This document shows positions 1-11,313 of a DNA stretch of 64,000 bases, one piece after another (positions within the stretch are counted from its first letter, which is position 1; every line of letters begins with the position of its first letter). The translations under genes and the position numbers were made by a program. This DNA is from Ephydatia muelleri (Eukaryota > Porifera > Demospongiae > Spongillida > Spongillidae): the NCBI GenBank assembly GCA_013339895.1, contig JABACO010000017.1, forward strand, positions 5,022,750 through 5,086,749, given 5' to 3'. A model generated the notes under the pieces. It was not told where the DNA came from and made no database searches. It saw only the letters and a program-made list of their open reading frames with translations.

Positions 1-396
1 CATTAACTTTGCACGCCTGTATCTCCGCAACGGATAGAGTGAAAATTAACGACAGAACAAATCAATAGCTATAGGACCCCTCTACCTACAAACCGAATTT
101 GAAGCGATTTGATTACTCCTGCCGAAAGTTATGACGGGTTCATACCCTGTGGGGTATCGGACGTTGCAATACGGGCACGGAGCAAGTGCAAGACCCCCAA
201 AAGTATTTTACCATAGAGAAATGGTGTAGTATGAAGTGGTGAAAATAGGAAGTCAATGGCGTGTACCGTTCGGAAGTTATAGCGATTCAAACGTGAATGA
301 TTTTTATAACTTTTTTATATATATAGCGAAGGCTCATTTTCTCGGAAACTGACCCATTTTATAATATATCCGTGGGGCGGAAACTGTCCCATATTA
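1..396. mobile_element. Foldback MITE, right arm only (cut by window edge)
   Basis: This stretch matches the right arm of the complete foldback elements at 434-1252 and 36792-44373. It shares the core around a GTTAATTTTT-like block (reverse strand), the palindromic CCCTGTGGGGTATCGG block near 148-164 and the arm end near 330-357. A second end-like sequence (GGAAACTGTCCCATA) follows at about 379-394, which suggests two nested or abutting copies. The left arm lies outside the window. No coding capacity is seen. Confidence 0.75.
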
Positions 397-433
397 TTAT
401 AAAAATTGAGCGTCCTAATTATGTTATATGACA

Positions 434-1252
434 TATGGGAAAGTTTCCGAGAAAAGGGACCTAGCGTGTATTATAAAAAAGCATAATAAAAATGCCTTAC
501 GTTTGAAATGCTATAACTTCCGAAGCGTTAACGCTATCGTTTTCCTATTATCAGCACTTCATACGACACCATTTCTCTATGGTAAAATACATTTTGGGAT
601 CTTGAACATGCTCCATGCCAGTATCGCGATGTCCGATACCCCAAGGGGTTCAAACCCGCCATAACTTTCTGTAGGAGTAATCAAATCGCTTCAAATTCGG
701 TTTGTAGGTGGAGAGGTCCTATATCTATCTATTTGTTCTGTTCGTTAATTTTTATGCAATCCGTTACGGAGATACAGTTGAACAAACTACGTGCACATTT
801 TCGCGCTCGTTTCGCGCCAATGATTTGGGCAAATTGCGCTCCGCTCAATGTATGGGGAGGCGGGGATTATTACATTGGCGCGAATCAAGCGGGAAAACGT
901 GCACGTAGTTTATTCAACTGTATCTCCGTAACAGATGGCATAAAAATTAACGAACAGAACAAATCGATAGGTATAGGACCTCTCTACCTACATACCGAAT
1001 TTGAAGCGATTTCATTACTCCTATAGAAAGTTATGGCGGGTTTGAACCCGGTGGGGTATCGAACGTTGCAATACTGGCAAGGAGCAAGTGCAAGATCCCA
1101 AAAAGTATTTTACCATAGAGAAATGGTGTAATATGAAGTGCTGAAAATAGGAAGACGATAGCGTTAACCCTTCGGAAGTTATAGCATTTCAAACGTAAGG
1201 CATTTTTATTATGCTTTTTTATAGGTCCCTTTTCTCGGATCCTTTCCCATAT
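434..1252. mobile_element. Foldback MITE, complete, arms about 370-400 bp
   Basis: The element begins TATGGGAAAGTTTCCGAGAA and ends with the reverse complement of a closely similar sequence (TTTCCCATA). The two halves are reverse complements over almost the whole length, leaving a short unpaired centre around 810-880. Each end reads TA-TGGG / CCCA-TA, compatible with a TA target duplication or with TA as part of the terminus. Short apparent reading frames here are frames through an inverted repeat and not genes. Arm sequence is shared with the giant element at 36792-44373 and the MITE at 58544-59329. Confidence 0.85.
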
Positions 1253-2137
1253 TTTTTATTATTATTGTACATGTACATGTATGGACAATTATAGTAACTA
1301 CACTTAGGCTTATATACATGTACACGATCTACGCAAAACCCAGCAAATGCAGTCCTCGTGTGCGCTCCCGGACAATGTTCCCAAGGTCCAGCCTCGTCAG
1401 ACTTCCGTGGTTTGAGAAACAAAAGATCCACATGGTCCTCCGAGACAGCTTCCAAGTAATGTCCCTCTTACGTGGCCCTAATCCACACAGGAAGTTCCTC
1501 TCTTTTCGGGCCACTCCCGAAGTCAACTTTTCCGCCTTGTCACCCGCCCACAATGTCCTTCCATCCAGGTGTCCGTCTCCAAATAAGAGCGCACCACGAA
1601 GCATCATCGTGGCTAGGGTTTCAGCCAAAGGTGCCAGGTGCCGCGATGTGGCCAGCCTACACGTACCGATCGGGCAAGGATGTTATCGCTCCAAAAATGG
1701 GAGTAGAAAACTGAAGCAAAACCTCAATTATCAATTATGTTATGAAAATTGTTGTGATTTATGATTACATCATCTATGTGTGTGTGTGTGTGCATCGTTT
1801 AACTGGCATGACAGCATGCAGCCATATTTAACACTCCTGCACATGGAATGGGGGAAATCAGTTATCAGTTCTGAATAGAATGATATGGCATGGTCAGTGC
1901 AGAAAGTGATTGCAAATGAATACCTGTAATGATGCATGCAAATGATCAAGCATAATCAGCCGGATCTTTTTAAACGAAATCAGCTAATTTTAAAGCTGTA
2001 GAATAGTAATATCGAATCCGGAAATTTTCGTTACTATCCGGACCAATACAAGCTGCAGGCCTAATCTGGATAATAGGATAATGGTTTCGTTGTGTACTTT
2101 GCACTTCCCGGCGGGAAGTAAGTGAGTAGGTATATTC
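1253..2137. other. Intergenic, no gene recognised
   Basis: Open frames of up to 148 codons run on both strands at 1318-1764, but I recognise no domain and see no convincing splice structure. A short TG microsatellite lies near 1778-1792. It may hold the remains of an unidentified repeat. Confidence 0.4.
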
Positions 2138-2328
2138 GCCAGGGGCGAGTGTTTCACTTAAAACGCGGCACCCAACCTTACCAAAGTTTGCATCTCTCGT
2201 CACTAAATGGAATAAGACTACATACATGGAGTCTGTCATTATGTGCCGAGAGATGCAAACGTTTGGTAAGGTTCGACGCCGCGTTTAAAGTGAAGAGTGG
2301 CGAACACTCTCCCCTGGCGAATATATCA
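2138..2328. repeat. Short imperfect inverted repeat (hairpin MITE-like)
   Basis: TATTCGCCAGGGGCGAGTGT near 2141 and its imperfect complement near 2303-2326 frame a foldback about 190 bp long. The inner arms (ACCTTACCAAAGTTTGCATC near 2174, complement near 2250-2272) are nearly perfect around a loop of about 45 bp. There is no coding potential. Confidence 0.7.
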
Positions 2329-3404
2329 TAATCTACCCTACTTAGGGCATAAAAAAAAAAACAGTGATTGGACTTGTGACTGACTTACCCCACATGACAC
2401 ATGTAGTTTTGCGAAGAGCGACTACTAACAAAACTCTAGCCGTATCTGCATGGCTCACTTAGTGTACGTCGCGCTCAGCTTTGACAACGTCATCTCAGTA
2501 ATTGTTTTTGTTAATGGCTAGCTCGCTCCTCCATGTGCACGTGGCATCATAGTTACATACAGGTTATGATTAAAATAAAAAATGAGATATGCAATGTCGA
2601 TTTTGTGTGCACCATTGAGTAAAAACGAAACAAGGGATTACGGAAATCATGCAATTATGAAACCTACATTGCAAATATTGTAGTTTCTTGAATTCGTTAA
2701 TGTTCTGTAATATAAATACATTTATAATTGCATAATTTCCCGATTAATATCCCATGTTTCCTTACTTTTACTCTATTGGTGCAACACATCTTACTAAGAC
2801 AAATAAAGTCCTAAAGATAGTGTGTGAAAATAATGACAATAGTATAGTGTATACAAACAAATCTGCTCAAGGCCAATTAATGGATCTTTAGTTTCCACAT
2901 GCAAGTAGCAGCTATAGACAGCTTTAGGAACATTTGTCAAATTTTTCTTGAGATCTGTACATTTGGATATTTAAGCAAATCTACTTATTTTCTTATACCA
3001 CCTTGATTATGGAGGATTTGATTGTAAAACAGTTACATCTCTACATTCATAATATAGCCAGGACAATTTCAAAACCACTTTGCTTGAAAAGACTGCCTCC
3101 GTCTACCCTACCTGGGTCTAGCAAAATGTGTCCATAGCTCTGTTGGCAGGACAATCATGCAAGTTCAAACTTTGAGATTAGCATACACACACCTACCTAG
3201 AATCCTGCCCATGGATTAATACAAACACTGTACAGACAAAGTTCATGGTGTCCATATTTTGATGTTGCTATAGATGAGACACTCCAGAGTGGCACTCAAC
3301 AGTTATTATCGTCTTGAATGGAGTACCAGTACACCATATTACTAGCATTTGAATCCAAGCAGTGTTGCAGCAACACAAGTGGCTCACAATTTTAACTACA
3401 TTAT
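2329..3404. other. AT-rich intergenic DNA
   Basis: No open frame longer than 60 codons, no RNA gene and no recognisable repeat structure were seen. Confidence 0.5.
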
Positions 3405-3540
3405 CTGGGATCGTTTCCGCGAGTTTAAATCACTGTAACTTCAGAACAGTACATGTTATCGAATTCCTATTTTCAACTATGTAAAGATATATTTTGGCGT
3501 CTTGCACAAGCTCTGTGCCGACGTTATGAGACTTGATAGT
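3405..3540. mobile_element. Foldback-family fragment
   Basis: GGGATCGTTTCCGCGAG followed by diverged arm sequence (ATCACTGTAACTTC, CCTATTTTCA, TTTTGGCGTCTTGCACA) follows the same order of blocks as the left arm of the complete foldback elements. The copy is one-armed and strongly diverged. Confidence 0.55.
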
Positions 3541-3825
3541 GAATGTAATAATGAAGAACGTGTTATAATAATAGTAGACATGTACAAATGAGACAATACA
3601 TATGATAAATAGCATGGAAAATTATCAGCTTGTCATAGCTATATGGTAATTCTGCCTGAACACATGATCAACCTACCTAAAATAGAGTAGAGTGGTGCCC
3701 CATCATCCAAGCCCACTTCTCTATTTCAACCGTGCGCACCTCAAGCTCAAACTGGATGCCCTTATGATGGCAAAGGCTAGTCGTACCCTAACATAGCAAC
3801 ATGTTTGACACTCTAATAATGATGG

Positions 3826-4801
3826 TACACTGAATGTGTTCTCTGCACATGTAATCTTCATCTATTCTATTGAACAGCTGCTCATGAGGGACATACATGT
3901 AGGTAGCACGTACACTGTAGTGTCCCATAGGACTGGTCCTTTGTACATACATCATATCCCAATAGGACTGCTTGAGACAATTAAAGAGAATAGAGGACAA
4001 GTCATAAGGGATTCCATGGTCGGCATGTGAGGGTTTTTTTAATTTTTCTTAGAGAGGTGAGGGTTGGATAATGAATATTAAACTTTAACTTGCTACTTAT
4101 ATCTGTGTAAACTTACCACAATTTTGACCTGACCTACCACAATCTATGATAGGGTAGCTACAATAAAATTCATTGCCATAGGCCCTTCAAAAAAAAAAAA
4201 ACCAAAACAAAAACCAAAACAAAAACCAAAAAAAAAAAGGTGTATCTTTTTCCATCAAGAAGAGACAGTAAACATTGTTGCAGGTCACACTAGTTGTATG
4301 CAGGGAATGAAATGAGTGTTCAAGTACTCCTAGAAGGTTATAGCAAGGGCGTGATGTGAAGCACAATACTTATTTTGTACTAATTGTGAGAAGGCTAGGC
4401 CAGGAACAGTTATCTGATGGGTGCAATAACACTTGTTGAATTCCCAGCACTCAACTAGTGATGCAACACTGTACTGTTGGCCAGTATGGTTAGGCTGTTA
4501 CCTATGGCGATAAATATTATTGCACCTATGCTTTTACAGGTGAAACATAGAGTGCTAGATGAGTGTAACTAAGGGAAAGAGTATACTTTTAGAGAAGGCT
4601 ACAAACAACAGAGTAAAACCACAGTAAGTACGGAAGCAGGTACAGAAATTGAGAATAGAATCAGTTGCTACTTGAGCTATTCATCGAATAGAACGCATGT
4701 GCTGAGGAAAGGTTCAGAGAGGCAGACCTTTGAGGCAGGCATTTGGGTGTACCATCATTATTAGAGAGTGTTATAATGTTGCCATATGTGTCATGGTACA
4801 T

Positions 4802-4854
<53 letters not shown>

Positions 4855-5742
4855 TGTGTATGTGTGTGTGTGTGTTGTGTGTGTGTGTGTGCAAGTGATG
4901 TGCTCAAGAATTGTACTGTGCCATTTGCACAATGTATATACATGCATAATGGTGTGTGAACCAGTATGTTCACGCATTCCATATGGGCAGAGCATGGTGT
5001 GGGCAAAAGGAGACTATAAGGAATGCTTCGGCAACAATGCAGGGGAAAAACTAAGAGAGGGGTACTGTCAGCTCAGTACTCAAAAAATGTAATAGATCCT
5101 GTGCATGTGACAGTGTGGTGTGAGGGTGTGTCATCATCATCAGGCTGGTTCATTGTGTGCCTGTACGTGAGTGTTGTGCATAAGAATATGCCATACGATG
5201 GTGTACAGGTTTATACCGGTATACGCAACAATGCACAAGTGTATAAGGCTGTGTGAGCCAAAATGAGTGCATATTCATGTACTATGTGTGAGCTGAAAAT
5301 TGTGAAAAATAAATAAAAGACCGAGTAAGCGTAGCTGAATGTGCGTGACAAGAATTTTAGCAAGGGCTATACTAATATCAGGTTAAGCAAACTGGAAGCT
5401 TTATTACATGACTAGATAATGATGCAAGTGCGTAGCAAATAGCCTTACGCGCGCCGTGTTGAATACTGACGTAGGAGGCGCAAGAATACTGCAACGATTC
5501 ATTCAGATCATCAATTTGGTACAATCGTCTTGCGAAGCGAGAAGTCTTCTTCTATCAATTCACCGGTATAAACTCGCTGCCTGTGGGTGAGGCAAAATTG
5601 TTGCGAACGGCTAGCGTAGTTTTAGGCGGAGAATGGGTGGGGCGGAACAAAGAAAATTTATTATTAATGGAGCGCGGATTGCATACAATGATGGCGCTAA
5701 TCGAGCCGGAAATAGCAATTTAAATGTAAGGCATTTTTATAA
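3826..5742. mobile_element. Relic colinear with the interior and right arm of the giant foldback element
   Basis: Blocks occur in the same order as in the 7.6 kb element at 36792-44373: 3826-4030 matches about 40320-40550, 4075-4180 matches 40610-40710, 4545-4620 matches 41130-41215, and the TG tract 4804-4893 matches 41223-41261. Then 4895-5030 matches 41265-41400 and 5165-5742 matches 43495-44090. The relic lacks the CA-rich left half, the long TG array and most of the left arm. It shows that the unique-looking centre and the microsatellite position belong to the family. No transposase is encoded. Confidence 0.7.
4804..4893. repeat. TG microsatellite
   Basis: About 90 bp of TG with a few A interruptions, lying inside the foldback-family relic at the position where the giant element also carries a TG tract. 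Confidence 0.95.
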
Positions 5743-5832
5743 TATTATTATTCTTGAAACAAATACAGCAGACAATACAAGAATGCATGAATACATGTAC
5801 CTTAAAACTACTAAACTATACATATAAAGTAA

Positions 5833-6292
5833 CTAAACCAAATTACATGCTCTACTGAGGAGGGCTCTGGCATTGAACCTCACTAGGGCTATGTTCAACT
5901 TCCCATATATCTTTACCAAAATCTTTGGCTTCAGAATTCCTACGCCAAAGGACAGGCGTAAGGCCAAGTGGGAGAAAACTTGCCTGGCTTCACTACCCCA
6001 GCTCCCATAGCTCTCTACCGCGAGAGGGGTGCATTTCCACCCAAGCATGTGACACTTGGGATCATTAGCCTGGTGCTTCCGTCGCTCTGCCAGTAGTGCA
6101 GCAGTTCCAGGTGCATGTGACACTTGCTTCCTGAAGTGACACTGGTGTGAGAGGAGATGTGATGTCAAAAGCAGTTGGTGTTTCATCTGACCAATTGCTC
6201 ACTAAAGCATCCGAGGGGCGAGACCTAGAAAGGTCAGGGGTAAGAGTGCTACCTGCTTCAACCTTTACACTAAGGTTCGCCTTTTGTGGCAA
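5833..6292 (-). pseudogene. C-terminal fragment of a retroelement protein with an RLE-like nuclease
   Basis: Reading the minus strand, a frame over 6292-6065 contains RPSDALVSN, then TAFDITSPL, resembling the RPxD...FDxxVTSPL core of restriction-like endonuclease regions in some retroelement polyproteins. A frameshift near 6120-6150 moves the match to a second frame (down to 5833). That frame reads RRKHQANDPKCHMLGW, then TPLAVESYGSWG, then KILVKIYGKLNIALVRFNAR before a stop. The same family appears on the + strand at 57454-57660. No reverse transcriptase is present next to it, so this is a dead 5'-truncated fragment. The RLE naming is from memory of the family and is moderately sure; the coding homology between the two fragments is directly visible. 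Confidence 0.6.
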
Positions 6293-6365
6293 AAGTGTAA
6301 TACAAATATTATTTTTATAATATGCGCTATAGGTCTTTTTTCGCGGAAACGATAACGATACCGTG
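6290..6365. mobile_element. Foldback-family end fragment
   Basis: TTTTTATAATATGCGCTATAGG followed by TTTTTTCGCGGAAACGAT resembles the right terminus of the foldback family. It is only an end fragment. Confidence 0.4.
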
Positions 6366-6588
6366 ATGCTGAACCATATTTGGACAAGACAAACGTAAAC
6401 GCACCAGCATCTGTACCGTATACATATTGGTTTCTAATAAATGGATCTATAGCAGCCTGTCCTATTAAATGGACCGAAAAAAACAAGTATTGCTGCTAGC
6501 TCTTTTGGATACGTGTGTCTGCTGACCCGAAGGTCTATTGTTTCAAGCAAATAAGCTCCCATAGTTTTACAGTGCTTCTACCCGCGAT

Positions 6589-9209
6589 ATGTGCGTTGTT
6601 GCTCCACACGATGACGATCACGGGACTGTAGAAAACGGCATCGCACAATTTGAATCGCAGCAGTCCACGGCAAGCGAATGCAGGCGGCTAGCGCTAGGGT
6701 TCGTTATCGTAATTTGCATAGCACTCTCCTGGGTTGGTGCCGTACAGTTAACAAAGATAAGCTACAGCGAAGCGTTCTCTGCCCCCTTGTTCCTCGTTTG
6801 GCTTGGTACCTCCTGGATGATGACATTGTTTCCCGTAGCGTCAGCGATTTATTTTCTTACGGCTCCACACCGATTCAGAAATCCGGAGGCTGCTCTTACT
6901 TACTGGAGGTAAAATTGCACGTCTAATATGTTTTCGTGCAAGTGTACGTTGTTAAAAATAATCTTGGCAAGGGAGTTCCTGCCCTCATGACTTGATGTGG
7001 GTGTATGATTATGTGTTAATAAGTACTTCAAATGTTTTAAATTACAGTTAAATAATTCAGTTCTCTAAAAATGATCTGAGCTAGAGTGCTAGATAACATA
7101 CTGTGGTATTTGAATTCTGTTACATACGTACACTATTCTGGATATTCACATATAAGGAATGCATTTGTGTGCAGTCATATATAAAGAATTGTGAGTTCAA
7201 AGTTGTACATTTATATATTGAATTTCATTCCATCAGACATTGCACACACGTGTTTTCTCCTAGTGGCATCACATTTCGTAGCCTTCTCACCTCAATGGTC
7301 CTATTCACATCATTGTGGGTTGGCACCAACTATTCATACTCCAGAGCACTTATGTATGCTTCTGCTACTGATGTGGCCACACTGACATCTTCATCATCTG
7401 CATTTATTGTCTTGCTTTCTATCTGTATTCTGAAAGAACCAATCTTGATTTTAAAGGTGTGACAATACTCTTTGCATGACGTGATGCATGAAAACAGTTC
7501 TAAATTAGTTATGTGAATGTACGAATGTTGTTTCCTGCACTCAGTTATGTTCGCTCATTTCTGCAATTTCCCAGTGCATCTGCTATAATGATTACCTGCA
7601 TTTGCAGATTCTTGCAGTTCTATTGTCATGTGGAGGAATTGCTCTGTTTTCCTATGCCGAAGGATTCCAACCGGTCCAAGTCGTAGGTGTATGTCTGTCA
7701 CTAGTGTCAACTATTGGCATTGCAATGTACAAAGTGAGTGAAATATTTTACTGCAAGGATTCAATCACGTTATTAGCATGGATACTGCAGGGTGTCCCAC
7801 AATGGAGTATAACTTCATAAGAAGTTTGGTAGTTAATAATAAAAAGAAATCTGATCATATAATCGATACATGGGATTGTTTCCGTGAAAAGGAACCTAAC
7901 ACACATGTTTTTTCTTTTTTATATTCTTGAAGTCTGAAATGTTCTCCACACATTGCTTCTTACGCACTGAGAATTGGAGTATCTGTCATTGAGTTGTAAG
8001 GCTCTGAATTTTTAAATCAGCCAAACATTTCAACGCAAGCCTTACATTTCTATTGTGTTTACTGGAAATTTTATATTGTACGCGCTAGGTCCCTTTTCGT
8101 GGAAAGGATCCCACATTATAATAAATGGTTAATTTTAAAAATGTTACATACCCAAAAATCAAATCTTTGACAATAATTCCGCAACAGAATTAGGTAACAG
8201 TGAATTAAAGTGTTATGATACTTGAGTCACTTAATCCTGAATGAATGGGTTTGAATGAACTAACTGAAATTTAATAAAATATAACAAGTAGGATATTCAA
8301 CAGGTGAGTAGATATGTGTAATAGATTTTTGTTGTATCTAATTGATCTTTATTCATTAATTATTAAAATGGTTGATTTTAGTTGGGACAGTGTCCAGCAT
8401 GATCACCCTTTGTAGGGTTTATGATTCTGTAAAGTGGAAAGTTCCTTTAGCTAATGACTCTTGGACTTACCTTTGTGGCTGTATAGGGCACTAAATTTTA
8501 AATGAGCCAAATGTTGCCCCTTTTATTGCTTGTCCTGAAATATTTGAAAAAGTGCCACAAGGGTGATTATGTTATACTGACCCAGTTAAATTGTAAAATA
8601 CATAACCATAACATAATAAAATAATGATAGTTAATTAGCATGCTGGATTAAGTTTTAAAAGATTGTGGGACACCTGTATATTAGTGATGGTTCATTCAAC
8701 AAGTTATATAGACAGTTTGTACCTTTATGTGACATTAGTATGGCCGCACAAGCATACGTTTCTTTGTTTACTAGGTATTGCTTAAATGGCGTGTTGGTGA
8801 TGCATCTGTATACCAGATGGCTCTCTTTCTCTCAGTGATTGGAGCATTCAATACTGTCACTCTTTTTCCAGTTGTACTGTTACTTCACTTCACTGGTGTT
8901 GAGATTCTGTATCATATTCCTTGGAATTATGTAATTTGGAGTTCTATCCTTGGAGTAATTTTCAATTTCTTAATTAACTTTGGTATTGCATATACTTATC
9001 CACTTTTTATATCATTGGGAACATTGTTGGGAATTCCAATAAATGCCACCATCGATGCCTTGGTACACAATATTGATCTTGTAAATTGGAAAATCCCTGG
9101 TGCAATCCTCATAATGAGTGGGTTTTTGATGCTGTTGGCCCCTCCTTCCGATTCATTGACTATACATAAGTTCATCCTGAGGCTGATAAGGTGGCAGCGG
9201 ACTACGTAA
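6589..9209 (+). CDS. SLC35F3/F4-like membrane transporter, 4 exons, complete
   Basis: Exons are 6589-6908, 7264-7456, 7608-7733 and 8775-9209. All introns are GT-AG and the phases agree (320+193+126+435 = 1074 bp, 357 aa). The protein is a run of hydrophobic segments typical of the EamA/drug-metabolite transporter fold. Family marks are ALSWVGAVQLTK (residues 45-56), APLFLVWLGTSW (65-76), TNYSYSRAL (128-136), SATDVATL (140-147), YAEGF (187-191), AMYK at the exon 3-4 junction, and FLINFGIAYTYP with a P-N-A motif in exon 4. These match the order seen in vertebrate SLC35F3/F4; SLC35F3 is reported as a thiamine transporter, but substrate here is inference. The N-terminus is short, about 34 residues before TM1. 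The ATG at 6589 is the first in frame and gives a sensible cytosolic N-terminus. Intron 3 carries a DNA transposon. Confidence 0.9.
7788..8676. mobile_element. Non-autonomous DNA transposon in SLC35F-like intron 3
   Basis: Terminal inverted repeats CAGGGTGTCCCACAAT at 7788-7803 and ATTGTGGGACACCTG at 8662-8676 bound an 889 bp insertion within the intron. TA dinucleotides flank both ends loosely, and CAGGGTGTCCC-type ends are typical of mariner-like elements. There is no transposase frame. It contains a nested foldback MITE at 7869-8116 and two diverged copies of an internal segment (near 7985-8035 and 8480-8520). Confidence 0.6.
7869..8116. mobile_element. Foldback-family MITE nested in the intron transposon
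   Basis: TGGGATTGTTTCCGTGAAAA at the left and TTTTCGTGGAAAGGATCCCA at the right are inverted and match the family termini (TGGGAnnGTTTCCGnGAAAA). The interior is diverged and short. Confidence 0.6.
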
Positions 9210-9625
9210 TGACTACTTGTGAGTCAATATTTATATTTGCTTGCGTGAGGTGAATTGTCAGCACAATATCTTAAACAGTGTGTATGATTTCTTGCACACA
9301 GATCTAATGCAGTACAAAGTTTGTATGCTGAAACACCAAGATGGTGTAGCAACTGAATTATATTCAGATCACTGTGTCTTTGTTCTCATGATTTGCATCA
9401 TGTATATTTTTATGAGTTGTGCATATTAATACTCTGGACACACAAACAACATGTTTGCTTCTTCCATGAAATGCCTCTTCATTTGCAGCATGCTATTAAC
9501 AAAATTATTGTTATAAGAAGCCAGACTTGTTTCCTTGTTTGGCATGCAGTTGAAGCTTAAATTCCTCGTACGGAAAGGACATTTACTGGTGTCTGAACAT
9601 CTGCATACCTCCAATATTTACTATT

Positions 9626-9631
9626 AATAAA
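9626..9631 (+). promoter_or_regulatory. Candidate polyadenylation signal of the SLC35F-like gene
   Basis: AATAAA lies 417 bp after the stop codon. It is the first canonical hexamer I see downstream, but a hexamer alone is weak evidence. Confidence 0.4.
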
Positions 9632-10946
9632 CTAAACCTGCATGCTACTTATATTATGAGCACTACAATGTGCACAGTAAAATTAAGCCTTTGTAAAGTG
9701 GATTCCTTTTTTCTAAATTTGGGCTTTTAATTTATGCTATTGGCTAGGTCTTGTTCTATCTTTCATCATGCCATGCTACATATATTACATCATTTACTTT
9801 GTACCATGGAGCTCCTTACCCACATCACCAACCCTGGCCCTAACTCAGAAAGGATTTGTCTTCTTGACTGGATGACTATCTATTCCAGCTACTGGTTGAT
9901 AAATCCTCACTAGCTGGTAGAGCCAGTCTGTTTTCAATTTCATCTCCACATGCTTCAAGCTGGCTTTCTGTAATCCCCTCTGTTGGTCTAGACCTACACC
10001 TTGAACCAGATGAGTCCTTACTTCTATTTGGTGGTGGCTAGGTCTGGACACTTCTCATGGTTTGCAGTGTGCACTTTGTCCGAGTAGCTTGTTAGATCCT
10101 TCAAGACATCAAATGTGCAAACATGTGGGCAATGCTGTTTTCTGCTACAACAAACTCAGGGATATCTTGGCTAGTCATTTCCTCATGCACATATGTCAGA
10201 CAAGCCAGCAGACATATGAAAAAGCCAGCCGCTTTTGACATCTGTGTTGGTTCCTCACTTATTGAGACAAATCTATCGTCACCTTTGAACTTTATTCAAG
10301 TCTGAACACTGCATTAGTGAGGGCCAATGCTAGGGCAGTTTTTTTACCAGGTCCTAGAATATTTGGTATGATAGTAAAATAAATAGGAAATTAATAGAAC
10401 AGCAACACCAGTAGACACTATAGCTAGTAAACATGATTAATTCATATTCTGTAATAATAACTTGGGAAGTAATAATATATATATAACTAAAATCATAATG
10501 CATGTATATAATTAGACACAGCAAAAACAATGACATACCTACCAATTATTGCATAACCTGTTTTAAATTCAAAACAAATCATTCAAGATTAAGTGATAAC
10601 ACATAAATTAATAAAACTTAAGTTTGTTGGCTAAAACGAAATAAGTAATTAAGCAATTAAATTTAAAAAAATTTATTGCAGTGTTATTAATAGTGAAACA
10701 TTTTATTTTCGGGCACTGGATTGTAGTATATCTACTTCTCCCTACCTGAACTGGTTATTAATTACCATATAACAATTTGTGGTGAATTTGTGTTAAATTT
10801 CCTTTTATTGTGGAATATTCTATAGATACATACGTACTCTGCCTCATGCATACTGATAAACTTATCATTTAAATATTGGTGCAGTGTTCATTGTGCACAC
10901 CACCAGCAATACATCGTACTCCTTCGTACATTCAGTACAAATGTAC
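9632..10946. other. Intergenic, possible unidentified repeat remains
   Basis: Short frames at 9845-10051 (-) and 10123-10305 (+) do not resemble any family I can name. From 10350 to 10900 the DNA is AT-rich without structure. Confidence 0.4.
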
Positions 10947-11228
10947 ACAAGTAAATAAAAACATTCTCTACGAGAAAGTTGGTGGGATATAGGATTTGAA
11001 GGCAATTGGTGGTGTAAAAAGCAAGGAAACAAGGTCTTATCAGAAGGGAAAATGTAATAGTCCTATATTTAGCACATTTCTAGGGCGTATGTTGTTTGTG
11101 TGCTAAATATAGGACTATTACATTTTCCCTTCTGATAAGACCTTGTTTCCTTGCTTTTTACACCACCAATTGCCTTCAAATCCTATATCCCACCAACTTT
11201 CTCGTAGAGAATGTTTTTATTTACTTGT
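10947..11228. repeat. Perfect palindromic element, 130-bp arms
   Basis: Positions 10947-11076 and 11099-11228 are exact reverse complements over 130 bp by my reading, separated by 22 bp. A diverged single arm of the same family occurs near 20110-20240 (ending GTTACTTGTTTA), so it is a dispersed element and not a local accident. Confidence 0.9.
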
Positions 11229-11313
11229 TTTCTTAATTTTTTTTTCATCTAATTATACAAGACATAGGCTGATAGTCGATTGTGTATCAGAGTATAACAT
11301 CGATTATTTATAT

